Below are positions 17,072 through 24,320 of a DNA stretch of 64,000 nucleotides, one piece after another. Numbering within the stretch: the first letter of the stretch is position 1; each line of letters starts with the position of its first letter. Position numbers and translations under genes: made by a program. The notes beneath the pieces were generated by a model. The model was given only the letters and a program-made list of their open reading frames with translations, was not told the origin of the DNA and did not search any database. Source of the stretch: Lacisediminihabitans sp040549525 (GTDB taxonomy: Bacteria; Actinomycetota; Actinomycetes; Actinomycetales; Microbacteriaceae); NCBI RefSeq assembly GCF_040549525.1, contig NZ_JBEPTM010000003.1:354180-418179 (forward strand), in the 5' to 3' direction.

Positions 17072-18637
17072 TCAGTCGGTCATCGGCAGGCGCGGCGCGG
17101 AGGCGAGCAGCTCCCTCGTGTAGTCATCCCGCGGCGACCCGAACACCGACTCGGTCGCGCCGGCCTCGACGATCCGGCCGTGCCTCATCACCAGCACGTC
17201 GTCGCTCATGTGCCGAACAACGCCGAGATCGTGCGTGATGAACAGGTAGCTGAGGCCGAGCGAGCGTTGCAGGTCGTCGAGCAGGTCGAGAACCTGTGCC
17301 TGCACCGACACGTCGAGGCTCGACACCGGCTCGTCGCAGATCAGGATGTCCGGACGTGGCGCGATGGCACGCGCGATCGCGACGCGCTGCTGCTGGCCGC
17401 CGGAGAGATGCCGCGGGCGGCGGGCGGCCAGCGCTGGGGTGAGCCCGACCGACTTCAGTAGGGCGGGCACGCCCTCCGTGCCGCCGAGGGCGTCCGCGAG
17501 GATGCGCCCGACCGTCCAGCGCGGATCGAAGGAGCTGACGGCGTCCTGGTAGATCGCGCCGATACGCGCGCGACGGGCTCGTCTCGCGGACTCCGGCACA
17601 CCGCTCCACGGCTCGCCCAGCAGGGAGACGTGCCCGGTATCCGGTCGCTCGAGGGCGAGCACCAGGCGGGCCAGGGTGGTCTTGCCCGACCCGGATTCGC
17701 CGACGATTCCGAGGGTGCGCCCGCGCTGCAGGGAGAAGCTGACGTCGTCGACGGCCTGAAGGGTGTCGAATCGCCGGGAGAGGCCAGTCGCGGCGAGCAC
17801 CACGACGGGCTCCACGATGGACTCCATCGGCATTTCGAGAGCCCGCGGCTCTTCCGTGAGGCGGGAGAAACGAGGCCGTCCGGCTGGCACGGCCGCGATC
17901 AGCCTTCGGGTGTACGGATGCTGCGGGGCCGAGAGCACCGAGTGGGTCGGGCCGCTCTCGACCACGCGTCCCTCGCTCATCACGAGTACCTGGGAGGCCA
18001 GCCGGCTCACCACGGCGAGGTCGTGACTGATCAGCAGGACCGCGGCTCCCTCGTCTCGCAGCCGTTCGAGCAGATCGAGGATTCCGGCCTGCACTGTGGT
18101 GTCGAGCGCGGTGGTCGGTTCATCGGCGATGAGCAGCCAGGGCTGCAGCGCGATCGCCGAGGCGATGACAGCTCGTTGACGAAGCCCTCCGGAGAGCTCA
18201 TCCGGACGCTGGGATGCGCGCAGCGCTGGGTTCGGCATGCCCACCTGCGCGAGGAGTTCGAGCACACGGGCCTGACGCTCGGCGGGGGAGAGCGCTGAAT
18301 GCAGCCGAAGCGGGTCTGCGATCTCCCGTCCGACCGGTCGCAGCGGATCGAGGGCCACCAGCGCCCCCTGCGAGATGAAGCCGATGTCCCGCCCGCGCAG
18401 GCGCTGCAGCCGCCGGGGGGAGGCATCCGCGATGTCGGTCGCGTCGAAGCGCAGTGTCGACGCGGTGACTGTGCCGCCGGTGAGGCCGAGCAGCGCCCGC
18501 GCGGTGACGCTCTTGCCCGAGCCGGATTCGCCGACGATGGCGACGCACTGCCCCGGTTCGATGTCGAAGGAGACGCCCGAGACGACGGGCGCCCCGAAAC
18601 TCACGGCGAGGTCACGCACGCTCACGAGAGGAGTCAT
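17072..18637 (-). CDS. Peptide-type ABC transporter, fused double ATP-binding protein
   Basis: Two ABC ATPase domains in one 521-residue chain, equivalent to DppD plus DppF. Domain 1 has Walker A GESGSGKS (about residue 36), signature LSGGLRQRA and Walker B LLIADEPT. Domain 2 has GESGSGKT (about residue 305), LSGGQQQRVAIARA and ILICDEPVSSLD. Start ATG 18637 overlaps the permease stop by 4 bp. With the upstream permeases and solute-binding lipoprotein it forms a complete importer of the oligopeptide/nickel class. Substrate not determinable. Confidence 0.93.
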   Translation of the reverse strand: MTPLVSVRDLAVSFGAPVVSGVSFDIEPGQCVAIVGESGSGKSVTARALLGLTGGTVTASTLRFDATDIADASPRRLQRLRGRDIGFISQGALVALDPLRPVGREIADPLRLHSALSPAERQARVLELLAQVGMPNPALRASQRPDELSGGLRQRAVIASAIALQPWLLIADEPTTALDTTVQAGILDLLERLRDEGAAVLLISHDLAVVSRLASQVLVMSEGRVVESGPTHSVLSAPQHPYTRRLIAAVPAGRPRFSRLTEEPRALEMPMESIVEPVVVLAATGLSRRFDTLQAVDDVSFSLQRGRTLGIVGESGSGKTTLARLVLALERPDTGHVSLLGEPWSGVPESARRARRARIGAIYQDAVSSFDPRWTVGRILADALGGTEGVPALLKSVGLTPALAARRPRHLSGGQQQRVAIARAIAPRPDILICDEPVSSLDVSVQAQVLDLLDDLQRSLGLSYLFITHDLGVVRHMSDDVLVMRHGRIVEAGATESVFGSPRDDYTRELLASAPRLPMTD

Positions 18638-19431
18638 GGTCGCCGGCTCCGTTCCTGCAGTCCGCGTCCGACCAGCGTCGTGGCAACCGCGCTGATCAGG
18701 ATGAACAGTCCCGGAAAGAATGTCATCCACCAGGAGGAGGCGAGGTAGGTGCGACCCGCCGAGAGCATCGCCCCCCACTCGGCCGCGGGCGGCACCGCAC
18801 CGAGCCCCAGGTAGCTGAGCGAGGAGGCCCAGACGATCGACTGGCCGATGCCAAGGGTGACAAGCACGAAGAGCGATCCGGCCACGTTGGGCAGCACGTG
18901 CTGCCAGAGGAGGAACCACCAGCCGCGCCCGAGGACGGTCGCCGATTCGAGGTAGGGAGCCCGGCGCACCACGAGCACCCGACTGCGGATGATGCGGGCA
19001 TAGCCCGGCGCGGTGGCGAGCCCCACGGCGATGGTCGAAGTGACGACCCCGGGTCCGTAGACGACGATGAAGAGCAGCGCGAGAAGCAGCCCGGGGAAGG
19101 CGAACAGCACCTCGAGAAAGCGGGTGGTGCCGAAGTCGAGCCAGCGCGGACCGAGCCCGGCGAGCAGCCCGAAGACGAGCGCGAGCCCGACGCCGATGGC
19201 CGTGGCGGAGACGCCGATCAGGAGGGAGGCTCCGGCGCCGTGGATGATGCGCGTATAGATGTCCCTGCCGGATTCGTCGGTGCCGAAGAGGTGGCCGACC
19301 GACGGGGCTCGGAAGCTCTGGGCGGGATGGATGGCCAGCGGATCGGCCGGTGCGAGGAGCCCTGGCGCCAGGGCCGCGAGGAGCAGGAAGAGGAGCGCCC
19401 CGACTCCGATCCAGGGCAGGATGCGTCTCAT
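18634..19431 (-). CDS. Peptide-type ABC transporter permease (DppC-like)
   Basis: Inner-membrane permease, 265 residues, with about six helices. The N-terminal DppC segment has HPAQSFRAPSVGHLFGTDESGRD, the hallmark of this permease type. The EAA-like coupling loop is near residues 150-170 (EAATVLGRGWWFLL-like: YLESATVLGRGWWFLL). Overlaps the DppB-like gene by 4 bp and the ATPase gene by 4 bp, consistent with translational coupling. Confidence 0.92.
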   Translation of the reverse strand: MRRILPWIGVGALLFLLLAALAPGLLAPADPLAIHPAQSFRAPSVGHLFGTDESGRDIYTRIIHGAGASLLIGVSATAIGVGLALVFGLLAGLGPRWLDFGTTRFLEVLFAFPGLLLALLFIVVYGPGVVTSTIAVGLATAPGYARIIRSRVLVVRRAPYLESATVLGRGWWFLLWQHVLPNVAGSLFVLVTLGIGQSIVWASSLSYLGLGAVPPAAEWGAMLSAGRTYLASSWWMTFFPGLFILISAVATTLVGRGLQERSRRP

Positions 19432-20402
19432 CGAGCACGCAACCGAGGGTCGACCAGGCGGTCGGCGAAGTCTGTCAGTGTCGTGACAAGCATGTAGCCG
19501 AGGGCGACGACCAGCACGACGCCAAGAACGAGCGGAACATCCCGTTGCTGCACCGCCGAGAGCAGGCTGCGACCGAGTCCGGGCCGGGCGAAGATCGTCT
19601 CGACGACGACGGCCCCGCTGATGAGGGAACCGAAGGCCCAGCCGGCCAGCCCGATCGCGGGGATCGCCGCGTGACGAAGCGCATGGCGCCAGAACACTCC
19701 GCCGGGTCCCTCGCCGCGAGCCCGGGCGGCGAGGACGAAAGGCGAGCCCATCGCATCGAGGATCGATTCGCGCATCACCTGCGCGAGGAATCCGGACAGG
19801 GGCAGGGCGAGGGTGAGAACGGGCAGCACGAGTCCGAGCGGCCCGGGCACGCTCACCGGCGGCAGCCAGCCGAGAGTGGTCGAGAACAGCAGGATCAGGC
19901 TGATCGCCAGCCAGAAGTGCGGCACCGCAGCGGCGACGACCTCGAGCACCCAGCTGACGGCGGATGCCGCCCGCCCGCCCTGGGCGGACCAGGCCGCGAG
20001 CGCGAGGGCGATCATCGCCGCAACGATCAACGCCACCACAGCCAGCACAAGGGTGCCGCCGAGGTTCTCGCCGACGACGGCGATCACCGGCCGTTTGAGC
20101 GCGTAGGACGTGCCGAGATCGCCCCGAAGCATCCGGCCGAGGTAGAGGAGGTATTGAACGAACAGCGGTTGGTCGAGACCGTAGTCGGCACGAGCCTGGG
20201 CGAGGGCCGCCGCGCTCGCCTGGGAACCGGGCCCGCCGAGCACCGCCTCCGCTGGATCACCGGGAATCAGCCGGATCGCGAAGAAGGCGACCGTGGCAAC
20301 GGCCCAGAGCACGAAGGCGACACCGCCGGCCCGCAGCAGCGCCCAGGGTGCCCAGCGCCTGCGCCTCCCCGCCCCCGGTAGTGCCGCTACCGGGAGAGCC
20401 AC
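19428..20402 (-). CDS. Peptide-type ABC transporter permease (DppB-like)
   Basis: Permease of 324 residues with about six helices and the DppB-family N-terminal motif AIRLIPGDPAEAVLGG followed by YGLDQPLFVQYLLYL and GDLGTSYALKRPV. The coupling loop RARGEGPGGVFWRHALRHA is near residue 220. It starts inside the 3' end of the solute-binding protein gene (16-bp overlap) and overlaps the next permease by 4 bp. Confidence 0.93.
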   Translation of the reverse strand: MALPVAALPGAGRRRRWAPWALLRAGGVAFVLWAVATVAFFAIRLIPGDPAEAVLGGPGSQASAAALAQARADYGLDQPLFVQYLLYLGRMLRGDLGTSYALKRPVIAVVGENLGGTLVLAVVALIVAAMIALALAAWSAQGGRAASAVSWVLEVVAAAVPHFWLAISLILLFSTTLGWLPPVSVPGPLGLVLPVLTLALPLSGFLAQVMRESILDAMGSPFVLAARARGEGPGGVFWRHALRHAAIPAIGLAGWAFGSLISGAVVVETIFARPGLGRSLLSAVQQRDVPLVLGVVLVVALGYMLVTTLTDFADRLVDPRLRAR

Positions 20403-22018
20403 GAGTCGTACATCGTGGGGGTCGATACCGTCGGCATCGCCCGCAGGCCCTTCACCAGGGAGCGGTGCAGGTAGTGGTTCTGCTGGTCGTAGAGCGGCAG
20501 GATGTAGAAGCCCTTCAGCACGATCTGCTGCGCCCGCTTGTACAGGGACAGGCGTTCGGCTTCGTCGGAGGAGACGGCGGCCTTCTCGAGCAGCGCGTCG
20601 AGCGCCGGGTCCTTCACCTGCGAGTGGTTGGCGAAGTAGCCGCTCGGCGCGGGGATGGTGCCGGCGGAGTCGAACAGGATGCGCAAGACATCCGGGCCCA
20701 CCTTCGTGTAGGGGGCGCTCACGAGGTTGTACTGGTTCTTGCCGAGAGCGCCGTACCAGCTGGAGAGGTCGAGGGGCTCGAGGTCGACCTTGAACCCGGC
20801 CTGCTTCGATGTCGCCTGCAACTGCTCGAACAGCGACTGCTCGGCGGGGATCGACTGGTTGGTGCTCACCGGAAAGGAGACTTCGAGCACGGCGCCGCCT
20901 TTGGTGCGGTATCCGTCGGCGTTCTTGGTGGACCAGCCCGCCTCATCCAGAAGCCGGGCTGCGGCCTTCTGGTCGTAGTCGAAGAGTGAGGGATCGGAGA
21001 ATCCGGCCTTCTCCACGCTCGACAGTGGAGAGTAGGAGCGCTTCGCGGTGCCGAAGAAGAGGCTCTTGACGGCATCGTTCACGTCGGCGGAGCGAATGAA
21101 GGCCTCGCGCACCTTCGCATCGTCGAACGGCGCGATGCTCGAGTTCAATTCGATGCGATTGGATGCCCCGGGCCGGGGAGCGTCGATGGCGACCAGATCG
21201 TTGCTCTTCTTCGCGGCGACGAGGGTGTCCGGTTGCACATTGTCGATCACGTCGACGGTACCGGCCTGCAGCGCGGCGTAGCGCGAGGCGGAGTCGGGCA
21301 GGAATCGCCAGTCGATCGCCTTCAGGTAGGCGCGGCCGGTGTGGGCGGCATCCGCCGGGGGAGAGGTGTAGTCGTCGTTGCGGACGAGGCTGATCGACTG
21401 CTGATGCGTCCACTTCTTCACGACGAACGGTCCGGTGCCGACGGGCCACTCGCAGTTCACGGCCTGGCTGCGCTTCAACGCAGTGGCGGACTCGATCGCG
21501 AGCCAGGGCTGGGAGAGCGAGTCGAGCAGTGCACTGTCGGGCGTCGAGAGGGTGAAGCGCACGACATCCGCCGACACCGCGGTCACCGCGGTCACCTTCT
21601 GGAGGGCCAGGTAGCCGGTGGATGATCCGGTGGCCGGGTCCTGCACGTGCGCGACATTCGCCGCGATCGCGTCGGGGGTGAGGGCGGTGCCGTCGGTGAA
21701 CTTCACGTTCTTCTTGAGGGTGAAGTCCCAACTCAGTCCGTCGGACGACTCCGACCACGTGGTGGCGAGCCAGGGGATGATGTCGCCCGCGGTGTTCTTG
21801 GAGACGAGGGATTCCAGGTACTGGGTGGCAACGAGCGCCTGCGGATAGTTGCCCCCGACGTGGGGATCGAGGCAGTCCGGCTCCGCATCACCGGAGGCGT
21901 AGACGAGTGTGCCGCCGGAGACCGGTGTCGTGCTCGTCGGCGCCGGGGCGGCGCTGCAGCCACTCGCGATGAGCGCGACTGCGAGAATGGAGATGACGGG
22001 GGCGACGGCACGTTTCAC
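20387..22018 (-). CDS. Peptide-type ABC transporter substrate-binding lipoprotein (SBP family 5)
   Basis: Lipoprotein of 543 residues with N-terminal signal and lipobox IASGC (Cys about residue 21). The SBP_bac_5 fold is supported by SGGTLVYASGDAEPDCLDPH, PWLATTWSESSDGLSWDFTLKKNVKFTDG and the C-terminal LYKRAQQIVLKGFYILPLYD. Start codon GTG at 22018. It is the first gene of the importer operon and divergent from a TetR regulator across a 64-bp gap with a palindrome. It captures the ligand outside the membrane; ligand (peptide, nickel or opine) unknown. Confidence 0.93.
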   Translation of the reverse strand: MKRAVAPVISILAVALIASGCSAAPAPTSTTPVSGGTLVYASGDAEPDCLDPHVGGNYPQALVATQYLESLVSKNTAGDIIPWLATTWSESSDGLSWDFTLKKNVKFTDGTALTPDAIAANVAHVQDPATGSSTGYLALQKVTAVTAVSADVVRFTLSTPDSALLDSLSQPWLAIESATALKRSQAVNCEWPVGTGPFVVKKWTHQQSISLVRNDDYTSPPADAAHTGRAYLKAIDWRFLPDSASRYAALQAGTVDVIDNVQPDTLVAAKKSNDLVAIDAPRPGASNRIELNSSIAPFDDAKVREAFIRSADVNDAVKSLFFGTAKRSYSPLSSVEKAGFSDPSLFDYDQKAAARLLDEAGWSTKNADGYRTKGGAVLEVSFPVSTNQSIPAEQSLFEQLQATSKQAGFKVDLEPLDLSSWYGALGKNQYNLVSAPYTKVGPDVLRILFDSAGTIPAPSGYFANHSQVKDPALDALLEKAAVSSDEAERLSLYKRAQQIVLKGFYILPLYDQQNHYLHRSLVKGLRAMPTVSTPTMYDSWLSR

Positions 22019-22043
22019 GACGGAGACTCTTTCGGTTCTATTA

Positions 22044-22058
22044 TTGGACTCAGTACAA
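22044..22058. promoter_or_regulatory. Near-palindrome, candidate TetR operator of ABC importer
   Basis: TTGGACTCAGTACAA is a 15-bp near-palindrome: 12 positions are symmetric and only positions 4, 8 and 12 break it. It sits in the 64-bp gap between the divergent SBP gene and tetR, where a repressor could block both promoters. Binding is inferred. Confidence 0.5.
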
Positions 22059-22082
22059 CATTACGCCCCAGCGGAGGAACAC

Positions 22083-22697
22083 ATGGTCCAGGGCACACCG
22101 AACGCCGTCGGTCGCCCGCGCACCTCATCCCGTGCCGTCATCGAGGATGCCGCGGCCGAGCTGTTCCTCGAGAACACCTACGCGCTCACGACGATCGAAC
22201 AGATCACGCAGCGGGCCGGTGTGAGCCGCAACACCTTCTTCAATTACTTCGCCGCCAAGAGCGACGTGCTCTGGGTGGAGTTGGATGCCGCGATCGACCG
22301 CCTCACGCTCGAGCTGCAGGCGGTCCCGGAGGGTCGCCCCGCGCTCGCCGAGATGCGCGCGGCGACACTGCGTGTGGTTGCCGAGATCGGCGTGGACCGC
22401 GTGCCCCTCGCCCTGACCCAGGACGATGTGATGGGCACTGCCGAGGAGACGCGGGTATCCGGTCTCGCCCGTCTCGCCCGCCGATCCGACCTGATCGCGG
22501 TGTTCCTGGCCCGGCATCTGAACCGCGACCCGGAGGATCTGCTCGTGCTCAGCGCCGCGAACGCGCTGTCCGGAGCGATCTCCGCCGCCTGGACCGTCTG
22601 GGCTCGAGACGGCATCGGCCGCCGACCGCTCGCCGAGTACATGTCCGAGGCCTTCGACGTCGTCTCGGCCGGCCTCACCGCGTCGCTGGTCGAGTAG
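22083..22697 (+). CDS. TetR-family transcriptional regulator
   Basis: Protein of 204 residues with an N-terminal TetR domain: RAVIEDAAAELFLENTYALT then TIEQITQRAGVSRNTFFNYF. Start ATG 22083 has GGAGGA 7 bp upstream. Its stop codon TAG lies within CTGGTCGAGTAG, which matches the outer arm of the palindromic repeat family seen in ileS. Divergent from the ABC importer operon and followed by a hairpin terminator. Probably regulates the importer. Confidence 0.88.
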   Translation: MVQGTPNAVGRPRTSSRAVIEDAAAELFLENTYALTTIEQITQRAGVSRNTFFNYFAAKSDVLWVELDAAIDRLTLELQAVPEGRPALAEMRAATLRVVAEIGVDRVPLALTQDDVMGTAEETRVSGLARLARRSDLIAVFLARHLNRDPEDLLVLSAANALSGAISAAWTVWARDGIGRRPLAEYMSEAFDVVSAGLTASLVE

Positions 22698-22728
22698 GTC
22701 GTGGCCCGCAGAGCGCAATCCGGGCGTC

Positions 22729-22783
22729 TGCGGACAAACCGGGCCGGCAGGCCGACCCGGTTTGTCCGCAATGGCCCGTTTTT
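22729..22783 (+). terminator. Hairpin terminator after tetR
   Basis: Perfect 15-bp inverted repeat: TGCGGACAAACCGGG at 22729 pairs with CCCGGTTTGTCCGCA ending at 22770. GGCCCGTTTTT follows, giving a T5 tract. A good intrinsic terminator. Confidence 0.8.
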
Positions 22784-22846
22784 CGGGGAGGCGACCGGGA
22801 CGTTTGGCCCTGTACCCGAGCGCGTCGGCGGCGCAGACTGGCAGGC

Positions 22847-23122
22847 ATGTCGAATTGGATGGAACACAAGAAGCCGGAGCCCGCGCAGCTCGCCCTGATC
22901 TCGCTGCTCGCGGCCTGGACCCTCGCCTGGAAGGGCGCCTCGCTCTGGCACGCCGCCAAGGACGACAGCAAGCCGTGGTTCGCCGTGTTGCTGCTGAGCA
23001 ACACCATGGGCCTGCTCGACGCGCTGTACATCTTCCGGGTCAGTCGCACCCGGAGACTCGCGGTGGAGGACGCCCGGCGCGACGACGACTATCCGCAGCA
23101 GACACACTCCATCGAGGACTGA
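22847..23122 (+). CDS. Small membrane protein, DUF5652-like
   Basis: Protein of 91 residues beginning MSNWMEHKKPEP. It has two hydrophobic helices (about residues 15-33 and 44-61), an internal WKGASLWHAAK segment typical of DUF5652 small membrane proteins, and an acidic C-terminus. Function unknown. It converges with the CDF transporter gene, whose stop lies 3 bp away. An ATG with GGCAGGC upstream supports the start. Confidence 0.75.
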   Translation: MSNWMEHKKPEPAQLALISLLAAWTLAWKGASLWHAAKDDSKPWFAVLLLSNTMGLLDALYIFRVSRTRRLAVEDARRDDDYPQQTHSIED

Positions 23123-23125
23123 GCC

Positions 23126-24076
23126 TCAGGCCAGCTCGAGCGACGGCTCGTCGGGGGTCGAGAGCGAGAGCAGGGCCTCTTCGATGTGCTCGTTCTGGCG
23201 CAGCGACTCTTCGATGCGGCGAAGCGAATAGGCCACATGGGTCTCGGTGTCGTCGCCGACGATGTCCACCGACGCCACGAGAAACACGGTGCCCGGTCCG
23301 ACGAACTCCAGATGGAGGTAGGTCACTCGCTCGATCTCCGGCCGCTCGAGCAGTCCGCCGAGCACGTCGTTGCGCAGCCCGTCATCCGGATTCTCACCGA
23401 TGAGGAACCGACGGTTACGGTCGATCAACACGATCGCGACCCCGCCGAGAAGCACCCCGACCAGAATCGAACCGAGGGCATCGAACGCCGCGAGTCCCGT
23501 GACCTGATGCAACAGGATGCCCAGGAACGCGAGTGCGAGACCGATGAGTGCCGCGGCATCCTCGGCGAAGACGGCCCGCAGGGTGGCATTCGAGCTGGTG
23601 AGAGCGTAAGCCCCCGTGCTGATCCCGCGACGCTTACCGCCGGCCCTGGCCTGGCGGAAGGCCTGGGTGAACGAGATCCCCTCAAGCACGAAGGCGACAG
23701 CGAGCACGATGTACGCGATGCCGAAGTTCGTGGCATCCTCCGGCATCATGAGCTCCTGGATGCCGTGCCAGATCGAGACGACGGCTCCGGCGGTGAAGAT
23801 GCCGAAGGCCGCGAACATCGACCAGACGTAGGCCTCGCGACCGAAGCCGAGCGGATGCCGGTCGTCGCGCTGTTTCATCGATCGTCGATCCGCGATGAGC
23901 AGGAAGATCTCGTTGCCGAAGTCCGCCCAGGAGTGTGCCGTCTCCGCGACCATGGACGCGGATCCCGTGATCACCGAGGCGACGGTCTTCGCGATGGCGA
24001 CCAGCAGGTTGGCACCGAGCGCGATCACGACCGTGAGCGATCCGCCGGCGGCTGCGGGGGGAACGGGATCTGTCAC
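23126..24076 (-). CDS. Cation diffusion facilitator (CDF) metal transporter
   Basis: CDF protein of 316 residues with six predicted helices. Helix II carries AETAHSWADFGNE with the HxxxD metal-site pattern; in helix V the other half site reads FAEDAAALIG. Upstream RRSMKQRDDRHPLGFGREAY is the conserved loop of the family. The C-terminal cytoplasmic domain (from about residue 210) has the alpha/beta CDF dimerisation fold. It probably exports zinc, iron or manganese using the proton gradient. Metal not determinable. Divergent from the T-box leader of ileS. Confidence 0.92.
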   Translation of the reverse strand: MTDPVPPAAAGGSLTVVIALGANLLVAIAKTVASVITGSASMVAETAHSWADFGNEIFLLIADRRSMKQRDDRHPLGFGREAYVWSMFAAFGIFTAGAVVSIWHGIQELMMPEDATNFGIAYIVLAVAFVLEGISFTQAFRQARAGGKRRGISTGAYALTSSNATLRAVFAEDAAALIGLALAFLGILLHQVTGLAAFDALGSILVGVLLGGVAIVLIDRNRRFLIGENPDDGLRNDVLGGLLERPEIERVTYLHLEFVGPGTVFLVASVDIVGDDTETHVAYSLRRIEESLRQNEHIEEALLSLSTPDEPSLELA

Positions 24077-24107
24077 CGATTCAGTCTGTCACCTCACGTA
24101 GAATTGT

Positions 24108-24320
24108 CTGCAACGACATCGATCCGGCAATCACCGGGGAGTCTTCGGAAGAGCGGCGGCCACCCACGGGCGGCAGCCGGGTAGAACCGAACGGGTCTGG
24201 CCCGTCATCGCCAATGAACAAGCGGCCGCCCCTCACGGGAAGGCAAGCGGGGTGGTACCGCGCGATCCGAAACCATCGGGATCGCGTCCTCGTCCAGTTG
24301 AACGTGTGACCTGGAGAGAC
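24108..24320 (+). promoter_or_regulatory. T-box riboswitch, translational, isoleucine-specific
   Basis: The leader carries the T-box core AGCGGGGTGGTACCGCG at 24246-24262, whose TGGT can pair with the uncharged tRNA acceptor end. Near the 5' end, GACATCGATC at about 24115 offers an ATC (Ile) specifier in a very short stem I, as described for actinobacterial ileS leaders. CGCGATCC/GGATCGCG (24261-24286) forms the hairpin after the T-box. TCCAG at 24293 can pair with CTGGA at 24311, covering the ribosome site of ileS. That is consistent with control of translation initiation rather than termination. A TAGAAT at 24099-24104 is a possible -10 element. Confidence 0.9.
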
